Of a stretch of 64,000 bases of DNA, positions 35,802-47,159 are shown one piece after another. The stretch lies in the NCBI GenBank assembly GCA_018350325.1, contig JAEVLN010000001.1, positions 5,795,254 to 5,859,253 of the forward strand, read 5' to 3'. The DNA comes from Globodera rostochiensis. Taxonomy: Eukaryota; Nematoda; Chromadorea; Rhabditida; Heteroderidae. The translations under genes and the position numbers were made by a program. Position 1 is the first letter of the stretch, and every line of letters begins with the position of its first letter. The notes beneath the pieces are model-generated. The model had not been told where the DNA came from. It did not search any database and saw only the letters and a list, made by a program, of their open reading frames with translations.

Positions 35802-38800
35802 ATGGCCCATAATCTCCTCTTAAAGCCCCCTCCGTCGATGGCATTTCCCTTTCGGCACTTTCACCGCCCCCCGCCGTTGTTCCCCCCGCGCATCGGCTGC
35901 TTCCTCCTCCCGCTGCTTTTGCTCAATTTGGCGGGAGAGGCGTGGGCCGGCACAAATTGTTCGGCAGCCGATGCAACGCGAAATTGCGTGGACGGGTGAG
36001 TGAGTTCAGCAACAAGAGATAAGCAAGGCGATCGATCGAGCGATCGATCGATCATTATTGATCGATCGGAGCTGGCTTTGTCAATAAATTCGACCGTTTA
36101 AAGCATGGCGGTGCCTATTTGGAAGCCGTTCCTGGACCTGTCCATCGGAGACAGGGTGCTCCGTGGTCTCATCTACTTCTTCCTCATTGCCTACCTTTTT
36201 CTTGGCGTTTCAATTGTGGCCGACCGCTTTATGTCTTCCATAGAAGTGGTCAGTATACTGTACAATTATTAATTGTAATTGGCGATCAAACGAAACGATA
36301 CCACCAAACAAAATTGGGGTTTTTTCAGATCACTTCAATGGAGCGCACTGTCGTCGTAAAACGGCTCGGCTTGCCCCCGACGAAAGTCAAAGTGCGAATA
36401 TGGAACGATACGGTAGTCTCGCGGCGGGTTACGGTACATTCATAATTCGGTTGTAGGTGTCCAATCTGAGCCTGATGGCACTCGGTAAGCGCGGAAACAT
36501 TTTGTCTGTGATCCAAAAAAGTCCTTCGCTTCCCCCAAAGGATCGTCCGCCCCCGAAATTCTCTTGTCGATCATCGAAGTGATCGGAAAGGTATTTTTGA
36601 GAAATGTAATTTAAGCCGATTCCCCCCAATTCTCCCCCCAGGGCTTCGAGGCCGGCGATTTGGGGGTATTTTTGCGCGTTTGTTTTTTGCTTCCCCTAAA
36701 AATGCGTTCGTTCTCCCAGCCGAACACAATCGTCGGCTCCGCCGCGTTCAATTTGTTTATGATCATCGCCATTTGCGTGTCCGCCGTGCCGCCCACCGAA
36801 ATTCGCCGTCAAAAGCATTTGGACGTATTTTTTGTGACCGCCACATGGTCAGTTCAGTCCGACCGATCGATGGATCAATTTGTGCCAAAAATGCGCGGAA
36901 TTTTGTTTTCTGTTTAAACTAAAGGTCCGTTTTCGCCTACATTTGGATGTATATGATCTTGGCCGTCTTCTCGCCTGGAGTAATCGAAATATGGGTGGAT
37001 GTATTTATTATTGATCATTAAACAATTAAACGTTTTGATCGATTAGGAGGGCCTCGTCACTTTCGCCTTCTTCCCCCTCACGGTGCTCACGTCAGTGGTT
37101 TCTTTGATCCATTTGCCCCCCTCCGCCCCCAACTGAAATGACTGAACTCGTTCAACTCCTTTCAGGGCATGGATTGCCGACATCAAATTCGTCCAGGTCG
37201 GTTGGTTGGTCTTCCGTCCGTCCGTCCCGTTCCGACTCATTTTGTGCTTCCCTTCAGAAAAAGTTTGTGCCCCATCGCTATCGACGCGGCTCCCACGGCA
37301 TGATCGCGACGGAGGGCGAAGAGCTGAAAATGCTGGAGGGCACTAACGGCACAACGCCCGCCGGCGACGGGTCATTTCGCTTGTGGGGGGATCAGGTTGG
37401 TTGTGTTGCAGCTGCTGACTTTGCGCGATTGTCGCGGCGGCGGCGGCCAGCATTTTTGCGTGCCGACTTTTAAGGAATCGCCTGACCCGGCACTGAAAGC
37501 GTTCGAAGAGCACCGGAGGGAATTCATCGAGACGATGCGCGACGTGCGAAGGAGGAACCCGCACATGGAGCCTGAGGAGTTGCAGAAACAGGCAATTGAG
37601 TTTCAGAGAAGAACAGCAGCTTCTCACCCGTCCCGTCCACTTGCAGGCCGAGTACGAGATGATCACGAAGGGCCCCAAGTCGAGGGCGTTCTACCGCGTG
37701 CAGGCAACGCGTCGCCTTGTGGGCGGCGGTGACATTGTGCGCAAACGGCTGGAGCGCGAGCACGACAAGTCGGGCGACGTGCTGATGCAGCAGCAGGAGC
37801 AACAGGCGCGACAGCACACGTGCCGCCTGTTCTTTGACCCGGCACATTACACGGTGCTGGAGAGTGTGGGCGTGTTCGACGTCATGGTCGGCAGGGACGG
37901 TGGGCCGGACGGGCTGACCGTGATGGTGGACTATTACACGGAGGACGGGACGGCAAATGCTGGCTCGGACTACCAACCGGTCAAGGGCACGCTCACCTTT
38001 CACCCGGAGGACAAACACCAGGCGAGCAGAAGAAGCTTTAAACCAAAGAAGCTTTTAACACCACTTTTTGCAACTTTCCAGAAGATTAGCATCGAAATTG
38101 TCGATGATGACGTGTGAGTTTTGGCGGACACTTTTTTACTTTCCCAAAAATTGATGGCTTCGTCTGTCCGTCAGGTTCGAGGAGGACGAACACTTTTACC
38201 TGCACCTCACCAACCTTCGGGTCCGAACTCGGGACGGCCTCATCCTGGACCCTTCCCGAATTGGAGGAGTGCCGGTGGCACTGTTGGATTTGGTATGTCC
38301 GGCACTTCCGCATTCGATCCGTCCCTTCCCAACAGCCGACCACCGCCACCATCATGATCCTCGGTGGGTTCATCTTCACCCGCCCGCAAAAACATTCGGA
38401 ATAAACAAAAAAAACAAAATATTTGCAGACGACGACCACGCCGGGGTGTTCTCGTTTGAGCACGATCACTACCAGATTGTGGAGAACTGCGGCCATGTCA
38501 CGTTGCGCGTGCAGCGGACGAGCGGATGTCGGGGGCAGGTCGTGTTGCCGTACAAGTAGGCGATGGGGGGAGGGGGGGAGGGGGCAACAAAAAGTGCCAA
38601 AAACTCCAAAGGACCTTCGACGGAACGGCCACCGGCGGAAAGCATTTTGAGGTGAAGGAGGGCGAAGCACTGTTCGAGAACAACCAGACAGAGTAAGCGC
38701 GAGCAGTACAGAGGACGCAATCAAAGCAATCAAAGACAACTTTCAAATAATTTCAGAGCCTTTGTTGACATTGGCATTGTGGACACGGAGCAGTACGAGG

Positions 38801-41800
38801 TAAACACCAAAATTGTGCCACAAATTACCAAATACACTTTCAGCGTTCCGACTTCTTCTACGTGGAGGTGCAGCCTCCGATTTGGACGAAAAAGATGTCC
38901 GGTCAGTGGTCGCGTTTTTTTGTTTTGCGTTGGTCGGCGTTTCGTTTCCCCCCCCCCCCCAATTCCTTTAAATTTTGCTGTTTTGTTGTGCCGTGTTTGG
39001 TTTGTCTTTAGGCAGTCGGCACTTTTTAGTGGAGGGGGAAATGCCGTGACATAAAAATGCCAAAATATTTTGTGCCTTTTGATTGGCCAACCGATGCCTT
39101 TTTTTGATGACTTCGCCTTCACTTGCTCAACACAAACGAATAAATAATAAATAAATAAATAACACGAAAGTGTCTCCTCCCCGTCGAATGGCACTAACAA
39201 ATGAAGGACAGAAAAAGCTTCAAAAGTCCGCTTGAACTTTGTTCAAATGCCCTCCCCCTTCCCCCCCCCCCCCTCACCCCTTTTTCATTAATTTTGTTTC
39301 GCTTCTTCAAACTCTCCACGGCTTCGGCACTTTTTGTTTTGCTTCTTCTTTCCCTCACTCTCAAAAATTTGACGTCACCGACCATCGACCACCGCCGCTG
39401 GCGCCCTCTCCATTCCGTTTTCTCTATGCTTTTCCTCTCATAGATTTGAGCAAAGTGCAGGAACGCTTTCAGCGTCGATTGGAGCGTAAACGCTTGTCAC
39501 TTACGACGGCGGAGGAAACACGGCGTGGGAGCGTGACGAGCAGTTTGGCCGGAGGCGGAGACGGAGAGGAAGGAGGCCAACGAGAGAGTGGAGGTGAGAG
39601 ATGGAGAGGGAGTAGAGAGAGTGTGGACTGACTGACTGACTGACAGTTAGACAGACAGAAGGCCATAGATCGGAAAGTGCTAAATAAGCGACTTTGCCTG
39701 GGGCAATTCCGGTTTAAAGTTTAATTAACGGAGCGGGGAAAAGCCTCCTCCCCCCCGGGGGCCATCAATCGCATTATTATTGTCGCCCCCCTCCCCCTCC
39801 CCCCCCCCCCCCCTCCCATTTTCCCTTTCCATTCGCAAAAGCTTTAAAAGACATTGGCCACGTGCCGTCGGTCCCATCGACGCCAAATTTCCTCCGGGCC
39901 GAGCCCGCCGAACGCCCGCAAACGCCGCGAGACGGGCGCCGCTTCTTCAGAAACCGCCTCAACACTTGGTTTGGTCAACACGGAGGTGACCGCCCCCCCC
40001 CCCTCCCCAATTCGTTTGTTTTTTAGTCATTACCGTATCATTTTATCGTACTTTTTGTTAAATAATTCTGTCGTTTTGGGACGATTTTCTTCGCTTTAAA
40101 AAAGATAGCTTAAATCAGAGAACAAAGACAAAACAAGAAGCGGCGAATCGTCCGAAAACGGGTGCCTTCTCTTTTTTGTACTTTTTCCTCACTTTTACCG
40201 TATCCCGCCGCGCCCCCTTTTACAGTACCCGTCTTCGTGCAGTTACTGTTTGTGCTGTCCTTTTGGCTACAGTTCCCGTACTTTTTTTTGTCGTGTTTCT
40301 GTCTGCTTCGTCCACATTTTTGTGCCCTCCTCCCCTCCCTCGAATTTCCGTCCGTCCGTTTTGAAAAATTCAATTCCCCCAAATTGTGCCAATAAAATTC
40401 ATTTCCTTTTCCCTTACAGCCGACGACAACCCTTTCAACTTGACGCCGGACCAATTGGAAATTGCGGAGATGGGCAAGCCGCGGCTGGGCGAATTCCGCA
40501 AGTGCCAAATAACCATCAAAGAGAGCAAAGAATTTCAGGCAAGTTTTTGTTGTTGAGAACTTTATGCAAAAGCGCCTTATCAACTAACTACAGTATCCGA
40601 GGGGTTGTTTCTGTCCTCTAAAACTACGATACATTCTCAATCGATCGATCGATTCATTCGTTGGGCGATCGATCGGTCGATCACTTCTTGTGCCCGCCGT
40701 ACCCCCCGTGGTGGTCGTGGTGGCCGCCGCCGTATCCGCCATAGCCGTGCTGTCCCCCGTGGTTGCCGTAGTCGCCGTCCCCGTGGTGTGAGCCGTGACT
40801 GCCCCAACCACTGAAAGAGAGAGTTTCAATGTTTTATGGCACTCCCAAGTCGTCCCGTCCCGCACACCGACCTGTCGTGCCCGTCCCCTTGCCCACTCGA
40901 GTAGTCTTGCCCTTTGTCGTGTCCGTCGCCCCAGGCGTTGTTGTAGCCCTTGGCGTAGGAGTCCCCTTCGGCTTTGTTGCCCTGGCCTCCGTACTGGAAG
41001 CTGCTCCAGTCCGACTTGTCCCCCTTCGCATAACCCGCCGCGTGTCCATCATCTGCGAATGAATGTGCAGTTTTCGTGCGAATGTTCGCATGTCCATGTC
41101 CCCGAATGCACAAACCATGTTGGTCTCCGTGCTTGTACCCGTGGTCCCATCCGTCTTTCTTGTGGTTGTCCTGGCCCCAGTCTCCGTGGTGTCCATAGTC
41201 CCCGTGATTGTTGTCGTGGTCGTGATGCCCGTGGTCGCCGTGCCATCCTCCGTAGTCGCTCCCGTGCCAACTCGGTGATGTAGCATGGCCATGCCCTCCA
41301 TAGGATCCTTCAAAAATTGAATGCGTTAAGGCCGATTCCAATTTTGGGAAGGGGGTAAACACTTGCCCGAGGCATCGGAAAGTGCCAGAAAGGCAACGAC
41401 GGACGAGCAGTAACCGGAAGAGAAGTCGGCCAACAGGCAGTGAGGTGGAAGGCATTCTCTGTGAGTCTGAAGGTTCTACGCGATGAGGACGTTTGACTGA
41501 ATGAGCAACAACTGATTTTCTTCTGAGATTTTACGACGCTTAAATACGATGCCCGGTGATCACTCTGATCACACATTAAATGGACATCCATTGGCCCAAC
41601 AATTGTCAATTGCTTCTGTCACTGTGGCGTAATTGCCCGAGCGCAAATTATTTTTGCGTCCAACGGATAATCGCCGTCGATCATAAGCCATTGACGAAGC
41701 GATCATAAGCCATTGACGAAGATTGTCCAATTCCCCCCCCCCTCCATCCCCCCGCCATCTGATGATCATATTGCGGCATTGCAAATGCACGAAGAAAGCG

Positions 41801-44069
41801 CCAATTATTTGCGAGGGAATTGCCCAACGAATGAATAAATGTTTTTGATGGGGGACGATCATCGACTGCCTCGGGGGACGGTCCGGTTGGGGCAGCAACG
41901 GATGCAAAAAAAGAATTGTAGCAGGGCGTGCGCTTTCCAAGCGCCCAGTCGGACGATTTAGATGCTGCTGATCAGACCCGCTGATCAGACCTTCCGATCA
42001 GACTCTCCGGTCAGACTCTCCGATCATACCTTCCAATCAGACCCCCCGATCAGACCCACTGATCAGACCCTCCGATCAGACCCTCCGATCAGACCCTCCG
42101 ATCAGACCCTCCGATCAGACCCTCCGATCAGACCCTCCGATCAGACCGTCCGATCAAACCCTCCGATCAGACCCGCTGATCAGACCTTCCGATCAGACCC
42201 TCCGGTCAGACCCTCTGATCATACCTTCCAATCAGACCCCCCGATCAGACCCACTGATCAGACCCTCCGATCAGACCCTCCGATCAGACCCTCCGATCAG
42301 ACCGTCCGATCAGATCCTCCGATCAGACCCTCCGATCAGAGCCTCCGATCAGACTCTAATACTAATGTTCTGAGCGATATGCTTCTAACTCGGACGAATT
42401 TACCTGCTCATTCGTCGCTTTAGGGTGTCGTGGACCGAATGCTGAAGACGGCGAACGCCTCCTTCATGTTGGGCACCTCCTCATGGCGGGAGCAGTTCAT
42501 CGAAGCGTTGACAGTGTCCGCTGGTGACGAAGACGACGAGACGGAGCTGGTGGTGGAGGAGGGCGAGCCGGGCGAGGCGGACGGGCTGGCCAAGCAGCGG
42601 AGCGAGCCCAGACAGCCGTCCAACTCCGATTATTTGGTGCGCGCATTTTACGCGACACTTTTTCCATTTCAACAGAACGAAGCCATTTTCAGATGCATTT
42701 TCTGTCCGTGCCATGGAAATTGCTTTTCGCCACAATTCCTCCAACCGGTGGGTGGGCAAATTTTGGGTTTGGCCCGGTCCGGAGGCCGGACTGGTCGAAG
42801 TCGTCGGCGTGTCTTCTTATTGAACTTTTGGGGGCCTCTCGTGCCGAACAAAAAACACTTTGCCTGCTCGTCTCTGTGTGTGCTCATTTTGTGCCCGTTT
42901 CAGATTATTGGGGCGGTTGGGCATGTTTTACGGTGTCCATTTTAATGGTGACGAATTTGTACAAAGTTTTGCATCGCCTAATTACCCCCAAATTGTCCAG
43001 ATTGGCTTGCTAACTGCAATAATCGGCGACGTGGCTTCACAATTTGTGAGTTTTTTGTTTTTTTCGGGTGGACTTTTTGTCATTGGCATTTCCCCTTAAG
43101 GGCTGTTGGGTGGGGCTGAAGGACGCTGTGACGGTAATTTTTGGGCACATTCTTTAAAGACCCATCGGAGGATAATATAATTATGGCACTGTTTAGGCTA
43201 TTAGTTTTGTTGCCTTGGGCACTTCTGTGCCGGGTGAGCGCCGAATTTTTTTAAATTTTTAATTCATTTAAAAATGTTCAGACACTTTTGCCAGCAAAGT
43301 GTCGGCTGTTCAGGACAAATTTGCTGACAATTCAATCGGAAACGTGGTAAATAGAGGAGGCTGAAGAAATGGAATTAATTGCCAACATTTTGTCCCAAGA
43401 CCGGGTCCAATGCGGTCAATGTTTTTCTCGGCATTGGCATCGCGTGGACATTAGCCGCCGTTTACCATTGGTTTAAGGGCTCTGTGTTCCGAGTGGACCC
43501 CGGGTAAGTGCCCCTCCCCAAGGGATCATTGTTAATTGCCCCCTCCCCCAAGGAAGCATTGTTAATTGCCCCCTACCCCCCAGGGATCGTTGTTAATTGC
43601 CCCCCTACCCCCAAGGCAAGGGATCATCCCCAAGGGTTCATTAAATTGTTCCCCCCCCCAAGCGATCATTGTTAATTCCCAAGGGATGATTGTTAAGTTG
43701 CCCCCCCCCAGGGGTCATTGTTAAATTGCCCTCCTCCCCCTAAGGGATCATTGTTAATTGCCTGTTAATTGCCCCTTGCCCCTTAGGACTCTCGCCTTTT
43801 CGGTTACCATTTTTTGCATCGAGGCCTTCATTTGCATTATTGTGATTGTTGCTCGCAGACACAAGTGAGTTCGGGGGGTCCAGCTTGGGGCGCTTGATGA
43901 GCTCGGCATTTTTGTGCAAATTGTCCAAATTTTGTGAAGGGCCATCGGCGGCGAATTGGGCGGTCCGCGCGGTTTCCAATTGGCCACCAGCGCCTTTTTC
44001 GCCTTCCTTTGGGCCTTTTATATTGGCATCTCGGCGCTGGAGTCGTATTGCGTGATAGCCGGCTTCTGA
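35802..44069 (+). CDS. ncx: Na+/Ca2+ exchanger, NCX/SLC8 family
   Basis: An NCX exchanger, which extrudes Ca2+ across the plasma membrane using the Na+ gradient. The ATG at 35802 gives a signal peptide (CFLLPLLLLNLAGEAWAG). The first membrane half includes FLGVSIVADRFMSSIEV and the alpha-1 repeat LMALGSSAPEILLSIIEVIG. The cytoplasmic loop has two Calx-beta domains: CBD1 with IVDDDVFEEDEHFYLHL near 38090-38210, CBD2 from DDDHAGVFSFE. The second half has SFMLGTSSWREQFIEALTVS, the alpha-2 repeat FVALGTSVPDTFASKVSA and TGSNAVNVFLG, ending ESYCVIAGF at 44069. More than 20 exons. Two junctions (after QKQ near 37590, after KHQ near 38022) are GC-AG, although the second could be read through as 21 extra residues. 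Exons at 39444-39590 and about 39850-39985 may be alternative cassettes. One intron (40539-42423) carries an antisense gene. Confidence 0.94.
36019..36068. repeat. GATC-rich inverted microsatellite
   Basis: Repeated GATCGATC around a short AT-rich loop, in the first exchanger intron. Similar blocks recur at 40637-40682 and 44130-44146. The repeat is self-complementary and could fold back. Confidence 0.7.
40681..41455 (-). CDS. His/Gly-rich small protein nested antisense in the exchanger gene
   Basis: A four-exon gene on the strand opposite to the exchanger, wholly inside intron 40539-42423. The mature part is dominated by His, Gly, Asp, Tyr and Trp, for example WHGDHGHHDHDNNHGDYGHH, and ends HHDHHGGYGGHKK with TGA at 40681. 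Internal introns (about 40814-40871, 41054-41115) join in phase. The N-terminus is unsettled: MPSTSLPVGRLLFRLLLV from 41455 is open. Only another frame, VVAFLALSDASG, joins exon 2 in phase, and it needs a GC-AG intron (G|GCAAGT) and has no clear ATG. Both N-termini are hydrophobic, suggesting secretion. Metal binding is plausible from the histidines, and secreted Gly/His-rich proteins are common in nematode gland and cuticle sets. No family is recognised. Confidence 0.65.
41960..42357. repeat. 13-bp satellite (CCTCCGATCAGAC) with 195-bp higher-order unit
   Basis: About 30 copies of a 13-bp unit, consensus CCTCCGATCAGAC, in the same exchanger intron. The variant sequence ACCCGCTGATCAGACCTTCC occurs at 41976 and again at 42171. 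The interval is 195 bases, exactly 15 units, so a 15-mer block has been duplicated. It ends about 65 bases before the next exchanger exon. Confidence 0.93.
43510..43785. repeat. C-rich intronic minisatellite
   Basis: Repeats of GGGATCATTGTTAATTG followed by CCCCCTCCCCCAA, unit roughly 30-37 bp with variation. It fills almost the whole intron between the exons coding FRVDPG and TLAFSVTIFC of the exchanger. Confidence 0.88.
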
Positions 44070-44943
44070 GATTATGTTTTGGCGCTTTATCCAACTGTTG
44101 AAAGGCACAGTTCGCTTACAACAAATGAATTGATCGATCGATCGTTGATGTTTGACCTTTGACCTTTGATTCTTCCCCCCCCCCGGACACTTCCACCACC
44201 CCCTCAAATAAATGCTCATGAAACCGCCTCCGTCCCTCCAACAAAAGTGCCTCAATGCTTTAGGCCTCCCCTCCCACCTGAGACGCTTTATACGCCGATC
44301 ATTCGAACTTTTTGTTGTCTGTTGCCCATTGATAGTGACCGATCAATTCCCCCCCCCCCCCGTAGGGCATTCCCCCCCCCCTCTAGTCATCATACAAATG
44401 CTTCGATTGTCGGCTTCCACAACTGTCTGTGGTTGCGGCATTCGTTTGATCGTTGTCCGTTCTCTTCGCACATTTATTTTCCTTTTCTTTTCTCTGTTTT
44501 TTGTTGTTTTGCCCCTTAAACCCACCGATGATTAATTTACATACTTTTGATTGAGTAAATTACTAAAAATGTTCAAAAGGGCCGGTCATCCATTTCACAG
44601 AAGAGAGAGGATGAAGTGATCGGGTGGATTATATAAGGGAAAAGTGATCGGCGGGGGGGGGGAAGGGGGGGGTATGGTTTGATCGGGAGGGGGGGGGGGG
44701 GGAAGGGGGAAGGGGGGGGGGTATGGTTTGCGGGAGGGGAGGGGGGGGGGGGGGACGGGGGGGGGGGAGGGGAGGGGGACGACAGCTGTCGGTCAACATT
44801 CCCCGGCATCGGGGGGGGGGGCAGCAGTTGGCAGCAACAACGACATCGCCGGCCGCCCATTCCCTTCGGCGCATTTATATTTCTCACCGGACCGCCGCCG
44901 CACTTTCTTCAAAAAAAAACTCCTCCAAAAATCCCCGGCGGGG
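44070..44943. other. Exchanger 3' flank with G-rich block
   Basis: Downstream of the exchanger. From about 44650 to 44818 the plus strand is nearly all G with occasional A and T (repeats like GGGGGTATGGTTTG). Before it lies pyrimidine-rich DNA with C runs at 44176 and 44350-44380. No gene is supported; Gly- or Pro-rich frames are repeat by-products. Confidence 0.6.
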
Positions 44944-46720
44944 ATGCTTCGGTGCAGCCGCTCAGAATTCGGCGCCGCCGACCTTATGCCGGAAGCGGTC
45001 GAACTCGGAATGCGCGTCCGATTGCGCCAACTGCGCTTTGGCCAACCCGAAGAATACGCTCAGCTGGAGCAAGTTGAGGTGGCACACAACGCATAAAACG
45101 GAATGGCTTTTCCTCCACCAAAAACCAACGAATCGCATGCAAATTATCCAACTAATTGAGGTCCACAAATTTCTTTCGTCAAAATCTGTGCACAATTGGC
45201 TCAGCGAATGGAATTTGAGCCGAACGTTCTCAGCACCGAACAGAGGAAGAAACGCACTGGACTTGTTGGACTTGGACTGCTGCCGACGTCGAAAGGTCGG
45301 CGAAAATGCCCTCCCCCCCCCAATCCCCGCGAATGTTTTTGCTAAAAAAACGTTTGTCATCACTGGCAGCAGGCAGATTTTTGTGTCCAATGCACTGGCG
45401 AAGAGATTGATTTGGCCCTTGGCCACCTTTCCACTGCCGCCGAGGCCGCATTCGCCTCCCCCACTCCCGCGGGCGCAACAGGCGGCTACAGTAACACATT
45501 CCAGTCCTACAGTAACCCGGCAACCACCGCGTGGCACTTCACCAATAACATCACCAACAACAACCACAACGGCTCGTTGTTGAACCGTCCGCGCACTTTC
45601 CATCCCCCGTCGTTGATGAACGCCAGCACAAATACTCAAACGACGGAAACGACGCGGACAAGCGGAGGGACGGGCGGACGAATGCACGTGTTCCGGAGGG
45701 CCAGTTTGCTGGAGGAATATGCGCAAAAAACGGTTTCGTTGCCGGGGGGGGGGAGACGATTTCGTCCCGTCGCACACATTTTGAGTTTCTTTTTCTTCGA
45801 AACTTGCCAATTTAGTTGCGGAAATTAGAAGAGAAAGAGGAGGGGGAGAAGCAAAAGAGGGGGCGGCAGGAAACGGCGGGGCGGAGGAGGGCATGGACAG
45901 GCGGCTGCTGGGCGAGCAAATGTTGCGGGCGGCGGGGGACGGACAGCGGGGACGATGAGGTGGGGGGGGGGGGGGGTGCGGCTTTACGGACAAAACCGAA
46001 ACATATTTCGCCCAACAAAGTTGCCAAAAGCGACCCAAGAGATGACCTTTAAACCGGTTTATACATCACTCATCGATGCTAATAAGTTATGCTCGACTAG
46101 AGATCGGACCGATCGAGATCCTCGATCGAAAATCTCGGCAAATCTCAACGGGATTTTTTCGAGATCCTCGATCAAATCTCGACGGGATTTTTTTCACAAT
46201 CAAATTCGACCGGTCCTCAAGTCCGAATCGACGTGGGAATCCCTGGTTTTAAGGTCAAGCTCATTTCATTCGCATTTATCGCTTGTGAAAATACTGCTTG
46301 AATTTATCTCCAAAATGAAATCCACGCACAAATTACCCATTCGGTCAGAACGACACGTACTCATCCGAACCAATGGTCACCAACGAGCGGCGGACAAAAT
46401 TCTCTCCTGCGTCAATCGCTTCCTCTTCCCACACCGAACAGTCACACCGGACAAACATTGTGAAGCGGTTCACGCTGACCAGGACGTCCGGCGGAGGCGA
46501 AGAAAGCAGCACACCGAGGACAGCAGCGGACTACGCCCCACTGCCGAAGACGTACTGCTTCAACGCTTGCGGCGAATGGACACACGGAAAGGCGGCAACA
46601 AATGGGTGGGGAAGAGACGGGGGGAATTACGACAATGTGCCGGAGGCATGGCGGAGGCGGCCGGGGGAGGACGGCATGGGAGGGGACAGAAGGAATTGTG
46701 ACCGTTCATTTTTTATTTAA
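44944..46720 (+). CDS. Unidentified spliced gene, low-complexity C-terminal half
   Basis: I do not recognise this gene. Blocks with matching phases can be joined: 44944-45072 (residues VELGMRVRLRQLRFGQPEEY), about 45205-45293 (RMEFEPNVLSTEQRKKRTGL, then VGLGLLPTSK). Then from 45376 (DFCVQCTGEEIDLALGHL, followed by a Ser/Thr/Asn-rich stretch and FRRASLLEEYAQK). Then 45819-45960 (charged, Lys/Glu/Arg-rich), and from about 46346 (NDTYSSEPMVTNERRTKFSP) to a stop at 46720. RRAS and SRTSGG-type stretches could be kinase sites. No membrane segment or signal peptide is seen. The intron between the last two blocks holds a GAGATC-type repeat. The last 40 codons are Gly/Arg-rich and may not be real. Confidence 0.5.
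46090..46240. repeat. GAGATC/CTCGATC imperfect palindromic element, copy 1
   Basis: Dense short repeats of GAGATCCTCGATC and AATCTC(G/A)ACGGGATTTTTT inside an intron. The text TCGAGATCCTCGATC recurs. A related block is found at 49676-49850. Confidence 0.65.
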
Positions 46721-47159
46721 TTTCGTAAAAAAGAATGTACAGAATTTGTTGTTCTACAGCTTTTTGGAGAGTTCCAATCAAAACAAAAAAGACAAAAAGA
46801 TGGCAATTGTCCACCAACTAACGAACATTTTTCTCTCCTTTCATTCGTCCCGTTTTTTTTTGAACATTTCTCTCAAATTGTCTCCGTTAGAGTCAGTCAC
46901 TCACACGCCTTGCCCTTCCACATTGAAAATCCACCAACTGATGGCAAAAAGAAGTGAAGGCGGCGAAACCTAAAAGTTTCATATTCAAAATGTGTTGGGT
47001 TTTGTTGAAATTCATTTTTTTTTTTAATTTTTTGTTTTAATTTCTCTTATTTTATGTTTTTAGTTTTTAGCCTCCGCCCGGTTTTTCGGCACCCGGATAC
47101 CCTGGTTCCGGGTTTTCGCCCAAAAAGGTCGAAGTTTCCTAAGAAAAGTCCCCCCCCCC
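46721..47159. other. Convergent spacer
   Basis: T-rich region between the end of the unidentified plus-strand gene and the end of the NUDT14-like gene. No supportable gene. A short C run lies at 47149-47158. Confidence 0.45.
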
